A stretch of DNA of 64,000 bases, taken from assembly GCA_001464965.1 (NCBI GenBank), contig LNEJ01000059.1, forward strand, positions 1-64,000. Reading direction: 5' to 3'. The translations under genes were made by a program, and so were the position numbers. This DNA comes from Gammaproteobacteria bacterium Ga0074134 (GTDB taxonomy: Bacteria > Pseudomonadota > Gammaproteobacteria > Ga0077554 > Ga007554). Below are positions 1 to 10,259 of this stretch, one piece after another (within the stretch, counting starts at the first letter, position 1; every line of letters starts with the position of its first letter). The notes beneath the pieces are model-generated. The model searched no databases and was not told the origin of the DNA. It saw only the letters and a list, made by a program, of their open reading frames with translations.

Positions 1-729
1 GGCACCTGGAGCGACACCAATGCCTTCGCTACCTATATCGACGGCGGCATCGCCTTCAACAATACCGGCACCTACAACAAGCAGGGCAACACCGTCACGA
101 CGCTGCTTGGCGCTTTCAACAACAGCGCGACCGGCATCGTCAACGTCAATGCCGGTACGCTCAACATCGCCAGCAACTTCGCCAACGCGGGTGTGATCGC
201 CGTGGATACTGGCGCCACCTTCCAGGTGAGCGGTACGACCTTCGGCAACACGGCGACCGGGGTGATCCACGGTAACGGCACCGTCGATGCACCAACATCC
301 GGCCTGAGCAACAGTGGCAACATCACGCCGGGCAACTTAATCGGCCATCTCACCATTGCTGGCGACCTGCAACAAACTTCGACGGGCGATCTGAGTTTCG
401 ATCTGGCCAGCTTGAGCAGCTTCGATCTGCTGACAGTCATGGGCAACGTAAGTTTGGGCGGCACGATCTCGGTTTTGAACGCGGGTTACTCGCCGATCAT
501 CGGCGACAGCTTCAAGGTGATGACCTTTAACGACCGGGCGGGAACGACGTTCAGCAGCCTCAGCGTCAACGGTTTTGGTGCGGGAGTGGACTTCAATGTG
601 GTCTACAATCCCCAGGACGTGACCTTGCAGGTGACTGCGGTGCCGGAGGCGGAAACCTGGATGATGATGCTGGCGGGGCTGGGATTGGTGGGTTTCATGG
701 TGCGGCGGCGTAATACGCTGGCGGCCTAA
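1..729 (+). CDS. PEP-CTERM surface protein, C-terminal part (5' end outside window)
   Basis: The frame is open from base 1 to the TAA at 727-729, so only the last 242 residues are present. Most of it is a low-complexity, Gly/Asn/Thr/Ala-rich beta-repeat region with many NxG and NSG steps, as in extracellular autotransporter-like or filamentous proteins. The tail is a classic PEP-CTERM sorting signal: VPEAETW, a hydrophobic stretch (MMMLAGLGLVGF), then a basic cluster MVRRR. By family knowledge such proteins are exported by Sec, cut by an exosortase and released or bound to surface polysaccharide. The tryptophan within the PEP motif region and the RRR stop-transfer are clear. The partner exosortase is not in this window. 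Function beyond surface display cannot be told. Confidence 0.85.
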   Translation, partial: GTWSDTNAFATYIDGGIAFNNTGTYNKQGNTVTTLLGAFNNSATGIVNVNAGTLNIASNFANAGVIAVDTGATFQVSGTTFGNTATGVIHGNGTVDAPTSGLSNSGNITPGNLIGHLTIAGDLQQTSTGDLSFDLASLSSFDLLTVMGNVSLGGTISVLNAGYSPIIGDSFKVMTFNDRAGTTFSSLSVNGFGAGVDFNVVYNPQDVTLQVTAVPEAETWMMMLAGLGLVGFMVRRRNTLAA

Positions 730-767
730 GGAAAACGCCTGAAGATCGTTTATGGGAGCGCACTGGA

Positions 768-1382
768 TCAAGACCCCGCCAGCAACTCCTCCACCGCCGC
801 AACAGCCACGCGCCTTATTGGACGGCCGTCGGTTGGGCTGCGTGGCGCCTGGCGGATGCCGTCCACGGGGAATACCACCAGCTCAATCGCCACATCCTGC
901 GCCACAAAACGGTAGGAGGGGTAGCTGGCCGGGCTGCCATCCATCAAGGTGATGTGCTTGTCCGCCAGCTCATGAGGGATATGTTTGTGTGCCAAAAATA
1001 ATCCTACTTCCTCGGGGACGTCCGTGAATACATGCAGATTGACGGTGCTATGCCCGGTGGCGGTGCCGTTCAATACCGGGCCGACGAGGCGGGGATTGAA
1101 TTGCTCCACAAAGCGCATCGCCTGCACAGCGGTCTGGCGCAGTTGCTTGAGTTTGGCGGGTTGCGTATCGGACCTGAAAAGCCGGAGGTACTCTTCCAGT
1201 GCCTGTTCGATCTCGTCATTGCGCGGCAGGTTGCGCGTGTCGGCGGCACCGAGGCGGGCAGCCGCTTTGCGCTTGGCCGCGCCATAGTCATCAACACCCT
1301 CTTCGGCCATGATGCGCGCGGCCTCCATGGCGAGGCGCTGGCGCATGCGCTTATCGGTAGCGCTACCGGCGCGAGAAGTCAT
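768..1382 (-). CDS. Unrecognised 204-residue cytosolic protein coupled to PBP1A
   Basis: I do not recognise this protein with certainty. It is soluble, with no signal peptide or membrane segment. The N-terminal half (about residues 1-90) is charged and helical, with many Arg, Ala and Glu. The middle holds a GPVLNGTATGHSTVNLHVF segment and a likely mixed alpha/beta fold follows, faintly like a degenerate nucleotidyltransferase core (GTATG...HVF), but the metal-binding Asp pair is not evident. Its ATG shares one base with the TGA of the PBP1A gene (TGATG at 1384-1380), so translation is probably coupled. That suggests a co-expressed accessory to wall synthesis or just an operon passenger; sequence alone does not decide. 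Confidence 0.75.
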   Translation of the reverse strand: MTSRAGSATDKRMRQRLAMEAARIMAEEGVDDYGAAKRKAAARLGAADTRNLPRNDEIEQALEEYLRLFRSDTQPAKLKQLRQTAVQAMRFVEQFNPRLVGPVLNGTATGHSTVNLHVFTDVPEEVGLFLAHKHIPHELADKHITLMDGSPASYPSYRFVAQDVAIELVVFPVDGIRQAPRSPTDGRPIRRVAVAAVEELLAGS

Positions 1383-3739
1383 CAGAACAATTGCTCAGGA
1401 GCTGCCGCGCCACCTTCAACACCGCCATCAAGTACCGCGGGTTGCGCTTCACCCTCGGCGGGCACGGCATTTTCAGGGAAAGTCTCCAAAATCGCGCTCG
1501 GATCATTCGCACCGGCACGCAGGCCGGTAGTGGGATTGATACGCACCGTCACCAGGCCTGGGGGCTGTTCGAGAGAGCGTTCCGGCACGCCGTTAAGCGC
1601 CGCCGCCATGAAGCTCATCCACATCGGCAAGGCAGCAGAACCGCCTGTTTCTTGCGCGCCCATCGGCGTGGGGGTGTCGAAGCCCAGCCAGCTTACCGCT
1701 ACCATGCCGGGATTATATCCGGCGAACCATGTATCACGCTGTTCGTTGGTGGTGCCGGTTTTTCCCGCCAGGTCTTGACGGCCAAGCTGCATCGCGCGCT
1801 TGGCCGTGCCGCGGCGGATTACGTCTTGCATCATAGAGGTCATGAGATAGACATTCTGCTCTGAAATAACGCGCGGCGCGTCCGTGCAGGCGGGGCACAC
1901 CCTGGCGGGCTTGGCCTGCATCAGCACAGCGCCTTTCATGTCCTCGATGCGCTCGATGTAGTATGGTTGCACCCGATAGCCGCCATTGGCAAATACGGTA
2001 TAGGCGCGGGCCAGGTCGAGCGGCGTGACACTCATGCTGCCCAGCGCCAGCGACAGATTGCGCGGCCAGTTCTGGGTCTGAAAGCCGAAGCGGGAAACAT
2101 GGTTGAGCGCGGTTTCAAGGCCCATCGCCTGCAGCAGGCGTATAGAGACCAGGTTGCGCGAGAACACCAGCGCCTCGCGCAAACGCATGGGGCCGAGAAA
2201 CTCTTCGTTATAGTTTTGCGGGCGCCAGGTATTGGGATCATTGGCATCTCCAAACATTAGCGGGGCGTCATTGATCAGGCTGGCAGGGGTATAGCCATGC
2301 TCCAGCGCTGCGGAGTAGAGGAATGGTTTAAAGCTGGAGCCGGGCTGACGGATGGCTTGCGTGACGCGGTTGAATTTGCTCCGCGCGAAATCAAAACCAC
2401 CCGCCAGGGAGACTATCGCGCCATCATCCGGCTTGATCGCAACCATCGCCCCTTCGACCTTGGGGAGCTGTGCCAAGCGCCATTGACCGCCCTGCACGGG
2501 CTGCAGACGCACCACATCCCCTGCACGGAACATAGCTGCGCTGCCGGGCGCAGCAGCGACAGGCCGGGGCGAAGCACGATAGCCCTGCGCCCAGGCCAAA
2601 CCAGCCCAAGGTATCTGAACCTTCCTGCCGTCGGCCAGCGCGACCGAAATAACTTGCGGCTGCACCCCGATCACCACGCCGGGCAGCAGCCCACCCGCTG
2701 TTGATAGACCCTCTAGTGCCTTGCGCCATTCCTGCGCTCCTGCGGATGCAGGCAGATTGACGTGACGCTCCGGACCACGGTAACCATGTCGCCCATCATA
2801 GGCCAGCACGGCGCCGCGCAACGCTGCGGTGGCAGCGCGCTGGAGGCGGGAATCGAGGGTGGTATAGACCTTCATGCCGGAGGTGTATGCCGCCTCGCCA
2901 TAGCGTTCAACTACTGCGGCACGCGCCATTTCGGCGATATCCGGCGCCTCAACCTCGGGGGCCAGCGCATGTAAAGATGCCCGGTCCGGTTCGGCGAGAG
3001 ACGCTTGAAATACGTCATCGCCAATGTGCCCCAACTCGTGCAAACGCCGCAGCACGTAGTTCCTGCGCTCCAATGCGCGGGCCGGGGCAACAATAGGGTT
3101 GAATCGGGAAGGCGCTTTGGGCAAACCGGCGATCATCGCCATCTGCGCCACACTGAGATGCTTGAGATCCGTGCCGTAATAGACCTGCGCTGCAGCGCCA
3201 ATGCCATAGGCGCGGTTACCCAGGTAGATCTTGTTCAGATAAAGCTCAAGAATTTCTTCCTTGGTTAACTCGCGGTCAATCTTCATCGCCAGCATTATTT
3301 CGCTGATTTTGCGCGAATAGGTCTTTTCCGAGCTGAGGAAGAAGTTGCGCGCCACCTGCATGGTGATGGTGCTGCCGCCCTGCCCCTTTTCGCCGGTAGT
3401 GAGCAGATACCACGAGGCGCGCAGCAGTCCCTGATAATCGATGCCGTGGTGCTGGAAATAGCGGTCATCCTCCGCCGCCAGCACGGCCTTGACCATAAGA
3501 TCAGGCACCTCGGCGAATTTCAGAGGGACACGCTTCATCTCGCCAAACTCGCCGATCAATTTACCGTCATGGGTATACACCCGCAACGGCACTTGCAGGC
3601 GCACATCCTTGAGATGCTCGGTGGAAGGGAGCTTGGGGGCAAGATAGGAGTAGATCCCTCCGGCAGCCAGACCGCTCACGGCAAACAGGCCCAACAGCAC
3701 CAGTAACACTATGCGCAGTTTTTTCAAGAAATCGTTCAT
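1382..3739 (-). CDS. mrcA: Penicillin-binding protein 1A, bifunctional peptidoglycan synthase
   Basis: Class A PBP, 785 residues, anchored by one N-terminal membrane helix (about 9-31). The glycosyltransferase domain carries the catalytic Glu90 in VLAAEDDRYFQHHG and the GQGGSTITMQVARN and RELTKEEILELYLN motifs. The transpeptidase domain has the SxxK box SSFK (468-471), SRN (527-529) and KTGT (660-663). It polymerises lipid II and cross-links stem peptides in the periplasm. The ATG at 3739 was chosen over a TTG at 3748. It is transcribed away from pilM, the usual arrangement in Pseudomonas-like genomes, with 131 bp between the two starts for divergent promoters. The C-terminal tail is Ala/Gly/Glu-rich and probably disordered. 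Confidence 0.96.
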   Translation of the reverse strand: MNDFLKKLRIVLLVLLGLFAVSGLAAGGIYSYLAPKLPSTEHLKDVRLQVPLRVYTHDGKLIGEFGEMKRVPLKFAEVPDLMVKAVLAAEDDRYFQHHGIDYQGLLRASWYLLTTGEKGQGGSTITMQVARNFFLSSEKTYSRKISEIMLAMKIDRELTKEEILELYLNKIYLGNRAYGIGAAAQVYYGTDLKHLSVAQMAMIAGLPKAPSRFNPIVAPARALERRNYVLRRLHELGHIGDDVFQASLAEPDRASLHALAPEVEAPDIAEMARAAVVERYGEAAYTSGMKVYTTLDSRLQRAATAALRGAVLAYDGRHGYRGPERHVNLPASAGAQEWRKALEGLSTAGGLLPGVVIGVQPQVISVALADGRKVQIPWAGLAWAQGYRASPRPVAAAPGSAAMFRAGDVVRLQPVQGGQWRLAQLPKVEGAMVAIKPDDGAIVSLAGGFDFARSKFNRVTQAIRQPGSSFKPFLYSAALEHGYTPASLINDAPLMFGDANDPNTWRPQNYNEEFLGPMRLREALVFSRNLVSIRLLQAMGLETALNHVSRFGFQTQNWPRNLSLALGSMSVTPLDLARAYTVFANGGYRVQPYYIERIEDMKGAVLMQAKPARVCPACTDAPRVISEQNVYLMTSMMQDVIRRGTAKRAMQLGRQDLAGKTGTTNEQRDTWFAGYNPGMVAVSWLGFDTPTPMGAQETGGSAALPMWMSFMAAALNGVPERSLEQPPGLVTVRINPTTGLRAGANDPSAILETFPENAVPAEGEAQPAVLDGGVEGGAAAPEQLF

Positions 3740-3837
3740 TGCACTCAAGGAAGGGAAATCGGGTGCCGATAAGGCATGTAAGAGGATGAGGCCTAATTAT
3801 AAAGCCTTTAACGGTGATAGACCAACACCTCTTGTAA

Positions 3838-5557
<1,720 letters not shown>

Positions 5558-5561
<4 letters not shown>

Positions 5562-6175
5562 AAATCTCCGACTTGAATCAATTGGACTTCGGCAATGTGG
5601 GCAAGTGGCCCATGCCAACCAAGGTAGCGGCAATAGCGATTGTATGCATCATCGTACTTGCCGCCGGTTTCTGGTTTGACACGCAGGAGCAGATCAAGGT
5701 ACTGGGACAAGCCGAGGAAAAAGAAAAAGAATTAAAAGGCATTTTCGAGCAAAAACAAAACAAGGCCGCCAATCTTGATGTTTACCGGAAGCAGTTGGTA
5801 GGCATCAAAAAATCTTTCGGCACCATGCTGCGCCAGTTGCCCGGAAAAACTGAGGTGGAAGGACTGATAGACGATGTCTCGCAGAAAGGAATCAGTAGCG
5901 GCCTGCAGTTTGATCTTTTCAAACCGGAGCAGGAATCCCCTATTGAGTTCTATGCGGAATTGCCGATAAAAATCAGGGTGGCGGGAAACTACAATGAATT
6001 TGGCGACTTTGTGAGCGGGGTCGCCGCCCTGCCTCGCATCGTCACGCTGCACGACATATCCATAACTTCCGTGTCAGGCAACAAAGATGGCAAGGACAAA
6101 AAAGATCTGAAGGGCTCATTGGTTATGGAGGCGACCGCAAAGACCTATCGCTACCTCGAGGAGGAATCGAAGTGA
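5558..6175 (+). CDS. pilO: Type IV pilus assembly protein PilO
   Basis: Bitopic inner-membrane partner of PilN, 205 residues, with one membrane helix at about 22-42, a Glu/Lys-rich coiled coil (about 45-80) and a ferredoxin-like periplasmic domain with the typical LPGKTEVEGLIDDVSQKG start. With PilN it forms the periplasmic stalk that holds PilP. The gene starts inside the pilN stop (ATGA) and its own TGA lies within the pilP start region. An internal GKDKKDLKG stretch near the C-terminus is a charged loop. Confidence 0.95.
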
Positions 6176-6702
6176 GCTACGCAAGGCTGCGCAACCGCAC
6201 GGCTGCATTAACGGTGATCGTCTTTTTACTGGCGGCATGCAGCACCGATCATGTTGAGGATTTGCGCCAATATGTTGCGCAGGTCAAGGCCAAGCACAAA
6301 GGCCCCATAGAGGCGCTGCCCAAAATCGAGCCATTCGTCCCTTATGCGTACCAGGCTAACGACCGACGCGATCCCTTTGGCCCAGCATCGGCAAAAATTA
6401 TCCAGGGAGCCTCCAGCGCTCCCGTCATCCAGCTTGATAGCGCGCGCCGCAAAGAGCCACTCGAAGGCTTTCCTCTAGACGCGCTGAAAATGACTGGGAC
6501 ACTGGAACGTGGCGGCGAAAGATGGGCGATCATCAAGGCTTCCGACGGGAATGTTTATTGGGCAAAGCGCGGCAACTATATTGGCCAGAGTAATGGAAAA
6601 ATCACTCAGATTACCGATACAAAAACCGAGCTTATTGAAGTAGTGCCTGACGGGATGGGGGGTTGGCAGGAGAATCCAACATCTCTGGTAATGGCCGAAT
6701 AA
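6172..6702 (+). CDS. pilP: Type IV pilus lipoprotein PilP
   Basis: Periplasmic lipoprotein, 176 residues, that connects PilN/PilO to the secretin PilQ. A lipobox LLAAC places the acylated Cys at residue 23. The C-terminal half has the beta-sandwich PilP domain (FPLDALKMTGTLERGG ... WAKRGNYIGQSNGKI). The start is a GTG at 6172 preceded by a strong GAGGAGG ribosome site inside the end of pilO, and it overlaps the pilO TGA. Processing by signal peptidase II is expected from the lipobox. Confidence 0.94.
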   Translation: MSYARLRNRTAALTVIVFLLAACSTDHVEDLRQYVAQVKAKHKGPIEALPKIEPFVPYAYQANDRRDPFGPASAKIIQGASSAPVIQLDSARRKEPLEGFPLDALKMTGTLERGGERWAIIKASDGNVYWAKRGNYIGQSNGKITQITDTKTELIEVVPDGMGGWQENPTSLVMAE

Positions 6703-6724
6703 CCCCCCACAGGGAGTAACAAAA

Positions 6725-8917
6725 ATGATTCAGGAATCAAAAATGGTTAATATCCTTAAAACAGCCAGTGGCGTACCGGGACGCACCAGGGTGCCTATCC
6801 TCGCTGCCGGGATAAGTATCTTCATGGGTCTTTTTTTGATCCATGGCGCCGCCACCGCGGCCGGCCCGCGTCCGGCACCGTCCACCTCGATGGATGCAGT
6901 GAGCTTTTCATCGCTGTCAGGAAGTCAGGTGCAGATCAAGTTCGCGCTTTCCTCTCCCGTCGCGCAACCGCTCAGTTTTAGCACGGACAATCCGGCGCGT
7001 ATCGCGTTTGATTTTCCTGACACCGCCAACAAGGTTAACCCAAAGAATCAGCCCATCGGACTGGGCATGGTCAAAAGCATCAACACCGTTGAAGCCAACG
7101 GACGTACCCGTGCGGTACTTAACCTCGTCAAGATGGTGCATTATGAAACTCGTACCGAAGGCAGCAACTTCTACGTTACGTTGAAAGAAGACAGCGCGAG
7201 TCCGGTAACGGCAAACTCCAAACAGGGCGCCACTGGAACGGCCTCTTCAGCGCCGGCTCATGACATAAGCAAGATTGATTTCCAGCGCGGCCCCAAAGGC
7301 GAAGGCCGCGTAATAGCGAGCCTGTCTGACCCCGCCACGGTAGTGGACGTGCGCAGGGAGGGTGGAAAAATCATCGTCGATTTTTCAAATACACAGTTAC
7401 CAAGAAACCTTGAACAACGCCTTGATGTGACAGATTTCGCCACGCCTGTGCAAAATATCGAAACCTCGGCGCAAGGCAAAAACGTGCGCATGGTTATCTC
7501 CGCAGCAGGAAATTATGATCACATTGCATATCAGGCTGACACTCGATTCACCCTAGAGGTAAAAGCCATCTCCAAGGAAGATCAAAATCTCAGGGAAAAG
7601 CAACAACCCACCTACAAAGGTGAAAGACTCTCGCTCAACTTCCAGAATATTGAGGTGCGCGCAGTACTGCAAATTATCGCCGACTTTACGAAGCTGAATA
7701 TGGTCACCAGTGATACTGTAACCGGCAATCTGACATTGCGGCTGCAAAACGTACCGTGGGACCAGGCATTGGATATCGTACTCAAAAGTAAAGGCTTGGC
7801 AATGCGCCAAACGGGCAATGTGATTCTCGTGGCGCCCAACGAGGAAGTTGCGACGCGTGAAAAACAGGAGCTGGAATCCAAGAAACAGATTGAGGAACTG
7901 GAACCCCTGCGCTCCGAGCTGATACAGGTCAATTACGCCAAGGCGGCAGACCTTGCCAATCTTTTGAAATCGAAAGAAAACTCACTTCTCACCAAGGATC
8001 GTGGCAGTGTTACCATCGACGAACGCACCAATACCCTGCTGGTACAGGATGTCGCCGACAAGCTGGTGGAAATCCGCAGGCTTCTTATCAAGCTGGATGT
8101 GCCGATACGCCAGGTGCTGATCGAGGCACGGGTTGTCATCGCCAATGACACTTTTAGCAAGGATCTGGGTGTGCGTTTCGGGGCCAGTGCAGTGAAGGCC
8201 AACGGCAATGACGGTATCATTACCACGTCGGGAAGCGCTGTCGGCACAGACACCGTTGTGTCGCGCGCCCTGGGAAATCTGCAGTCGAGCGGCCAGCCTT
8301 TTCCTGTGGGCCTGCCATCTCTGCCAAACAGGTTAAATGTAAATTTCCCGGTAGTTAATCCCTCGGCAGGCAGACTGGCGCTCGCCATCCTGGGGTCCGA
8401 TTACCTGCTTGATCTGGAATTATCCGCCATGCAAGCCGAGGGACGCGGCGAGGTCGTCTCCAGCCCGCGCGTCATTACCGCTGACCGCAAAGAGGCAACC
8501 ATCAAGCAGGGCACCCAAATCGCCTACATCCGCCCGGGCGGCATAGGTGGCACAGCAACCGTGGAATTCAAGGACGCGCTGCTTAGCCTCAAGGTGAAAC
8601 CGCAAATCACCCCGGATGAGCACATCATTATGGATCTTCTGGTCACCAAAGACACGGTGGGGCAAATACTCAATGGCGTGCCCAGCATCGACAAAAAGGA
8701 AGTCAGCACCCAGGTGCTGATTGCCAATGGCGAAACCGTGGTGCTGGGCGGGGTTTACGAGACGGTGCGCAGCAAGAAAGTCACCGGCATTCCCTTCCTC
8801 AGCGAGTTGCCCGGCATTGGCAGGTTGTTCAGAAATACCGGCAACGTGGACGACAAGGTCGAGCTACTGATTTTTGTAACACCAAAGGTTGTGAATGATG
8901 CTGTCAGCCTGCGTTGA
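6725..8917 (+). CDS. pilQ: Type IV pilus secretin PilQ
   Basis: Outer-membrane secretin of 730 residues through which the pilus passes. After an N-terminal signal region (hydrophobic core about residues 25-47) come two AMIN-type beta domains (roughly 55-150 and 175-275), an STN/N0 domain (LSLNFQNIEVRAVLQIIADF), an N1 secretin_N domain, and the conserved secretin core with VSSPRVITAD and the final GIPFLSELPGIGRLFR. AMIN domains bind peptidoglycan. An AGGGAG-like ribosome site lies 8 bases before the ATG; a second in-frame ATG at 6746 is possible. A hairpin terminator follows at 8974. Unlike in many relatives, aroK-aroB does not follow pilQ. Confidence 0.96.
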   Translation: MIQESKMVNILKTASGVPGRTRVPILAAGISIFMGLFLIHGAATAAGPRPAPSTSMDAVSFSSLSGSQVQIKFALSSPVAQPLSFSTDNPARIAFDFPDTANKVNPKNQPIGLGMVKSINTVEANGRTRAVLNLVKMVHYETRTEGSNFYVTLKEDSASPVTANSKQGATGTASSAPAHDISKIDFQRGPKGEGRVIASLSDPATVVDVRREGGKIIVDFSNTQLPRNLEQRLDVTDFATPVQNIETSAQGKNVRMVISAAGNYDHIAYQADTRFTLEVKAISKEDQNLREKQQPTYKGERLSLNFQNIEVRAVLQIIADFTKLNMVTSDTVTGNLTLRLQNVPWDQALDIVLKSKGLAMRQTGNVILVAPNEEVATREKQELESKKQIEELEPLRSELIQVNYAKAADLANLLKSKENSLLTKDRGSVTIDERTNTLLVQDVADKLVEIRRLLIKLDVPIRQVLIEARVVIANDTFSKDLGVRFGASAVKANGNDGIITTSGSAVGTDTVVSRALGNLQSSGQPFPVGLPSLPNRLNVNFPVVNPSAGRLALAILGSDYLLDLELSAMQAEGRGEVVSSPRVITADRKEATIKQGTQIAYIRPGGIGGTATVEFKDALLSLKVKPQITPDEHIIMDLLVTKDTVGQILNGVPSIDKKEVSTQVLIANGETVVLGGVYETVRSKKVTGIPFLSELPGIGRLFRNTGNVDDKVELLIFVTPKVVNDAVSLR

Positions 8918-8973
8918 GCATCGACCGACGCCATGATTGCGTAAAAACCGCTTTTTATCGCTACCAAGTATTA

Positions 8974-9003
8974 CTGAAAAAGCCCAGAGATGGGCTTTTT
9001 CAG
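8974..9003. terminator. Rho-independent terminator after pilQ, probably bidirectional
   Basis: A perfect 13-bp stem (left arm 8974-8986, right arm 8991-9003) with a GAGA loop. The stem contains a run of five A and a matching run of five T, so it can act on both strands, ending pilQ on the plus strand and the arsC-like gene on the minus strand. Confidence 0.85.
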
Positions 9004-9067
9004 TTTATGCCCTTACCGCCGCCGGAAAATCGGGGCCGTACGGATTGCTGGCTCCCCTGAATCAAGG

Positions 9068-9421
9068 TTAAAGAATTTCCAACACGGCTTCCGGCGGACG
9101 TCCCGCCGCTGCCTTGCCATTAAACACCACGATGGGCCGCTCAATCAGTATGGGATGCGCAATCATGGCGGTGATCAGATCATCACGTGTCAGCCCTGGA
9201 TCATCCAGCCCCGCTTCCTTGTATGCCGCCTCCTGCCTTCGCATCAATTCGCGCGGTGCCATGCCAAGGAAGGAGAGAATCTTTTTCAGCCCAGCCTTGC
9301 TGGGTGGGTTTTTCAGGTATTCGATGACGAACGGCTCAATGCCTTTGTCCCGCAAAAGCTGGAGCGTTTGCCGTGATTTGCTACAATGCGGATTATGGTA
9401 GATGGTGACATCGGCGCGCAT
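9068..9421 (-). CDS. ArsC-family (arsenate reductase-like) glutaredoxin-fold protein
   Basis: A 117-residue thioredoxin-fold protein with the ArsC start IYHNPHCSKSRQTL (7-20; Cys13), which matches the catalytic Cys of glutaredoxin-coupled arsenate reductases. Later motifs EYLKNPPSKAGLKKIL, IAHPILIERPIVV and GRPPE (107-111, including the conserved Arg-Pro) fit the ArsC/YffB family. No arsR, arsB or acr3 neighbour is present, so arsenate resistance is not supported by context; a general thiol oxidoreductase or Spx-like role is possible. The ATG at 9421 is chosen because the family begins just before this IYHNP motif; the open frame runs on upstream to 9868 opposite apaG, which is antisense shadow. 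Confidence 0.85.
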   Translation of the reverse strand: MRADVTIYHNPHCSKSRQTLQLLRDKGIEPFVIEYLKNPPSKAGLKKILSFLGMAPRELMRRQEAAYKEAGLDDPGLTRDDLITAMIAHPILIERPIVVFNGKAAAGRPPEAVLEIL

Positions 9422-9487
9422 GGTGGTTATCCCAGAATGTTGAGTGCTGCATTTTATTTTATCAGGCGCGCCGCCCTTGGATGAGAT

Positions 9488-9871
9488 ATGTTTATGAACA
9501 GTGACTACAACGTGCAGGTGCAGGCGGAATCGTTTTACATCGAGGATCAGTCTATCCCGGAGCGGGACCAGTATGTGTTTGCCTACCGCATCACCATCCG
9601 CAATACCGGGGAGGTGGCGGCCAAGCTCATGACCCGTCACTGGGTTATCACCGATGCCAATGGCAAGGTGCAGGAGGTGCGCGGCGAAGGGGTGGTCGGC
9701 GAGCAGCCGCATCTTAAACCGGGCGATGAATTCCAGTACACCAGCGGCGCGATTATCGAAACCCCGGTCGGCACGATGGAGGGTAGCTATCAGATGGTCG
9801 CCGATGACGGCGGGCATTTCGACGCGGAAATCTCTCCATTCATGCTCGCCGCACCGCGCGTGCTGCACTGA
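9488..9871 (+). CDS. apaG: ApaG (CorD) domain protein
   Basis: A 127-residue cytosolic protein of the ApaG family, a fibronectin-III-like beta sandwich. The family core VFAYRITIRNTGEVAAKLMT, HWVITDANG and GEGVVGEQPHLKPGDEFQYTSG is fully conserved, as is GTMEGSYQMV near the end. In enterobacteria it sits with apaH and ksgA and its biochemical role is unclear (reported links to Co/Mg resistance and pyrophosphate-containing nucleotides). Here neither apaH nor ksgA is adjacent. A second ATG at 9494 (MNSDYN) could be the true start; spacing does not decide. Confidence 0.93.
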   Translation: MFMNSDYNVQVQAESFYIEDQSIPERDQYVFAYRITIRNTGEVAAKLMTRHWVITDANGKVQEVRGEGVVGEQPHLKPGDEFQYTSGAIIETPVGTMEGSYQMVADDGGHFDAEISPFMLAAPRVLH

Positions 9872-9946
9872 AAGCTCCGGATTAAATGGACGAGGTCGCT
9901 GATTTCATGATAAAAACCTTATCTCCTGCCGCGGATTGAGACGACC

Positions 9947-10249
9947 ATGCACAACTTCCCCTGCCCGCGTTGCGAGGCAAACAGCATAACCCTCAAAGAC
10001 AAGTTCCGCGCGGGGTTGTGGGTACCCATCTTTTGCAGCAATTGCGGCGCGAAATTGACACCCGTGCCTATTCTGCTGGGACTGCTGCACGCCATCTATG
10101 TCTGGAATGTTTTGTGGATGTATGCCACCTTCAAGTTCGACCTCACCGTGTGGTGGTACCCCATCGTAATGGTGGAGTGGGGTGTGCTTGAGCTGTTAAG
10201 CATCTGGTACATGCCGCTCGCCGTGCTGCGATCCGACCCTCGCCAGTAA
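9947..10249 (+). CDS. Small zinc-ribbon membrane protein, function unknown
   Basis: A 100-residue protein with an N-terminal zinc-ribbon pattern, CPRC at 6-9 and CSNC at 30-33, followed by two likely membrane helices (about 42-62 and 68-92) rich in Trp, Tyr and Leu. I do not recognise a named family. The layout (short cytosolic zinc ribbon plus a helical hairpin) resembles small membrane proteins of unknown role found in many proteobacteria. It lies between apaG and the PfkB kinase, 75 and 10 bases away, so it could be in one transcript with the kinase. Confidence 0.75.
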   Translation: MHNFPCPRCEANSITLKDKFRAGLWVPIFCSNCGAKLTPVPILLGLLHAIYVWNVLWMYATFKFDLTVWWYPIVMVEWGVLELLSIWYMPLAVLRSDPRQ

Positions 10250-10259
10250 GCCCGTCCCC

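Noticed and set aside
9422-9868. Extension of the ArsC-like frame to a 266-residue protein
   Set aside because: The N-terminal part lies opposite apaG, has no domain and the family starts just before the IYHNPHC motif.
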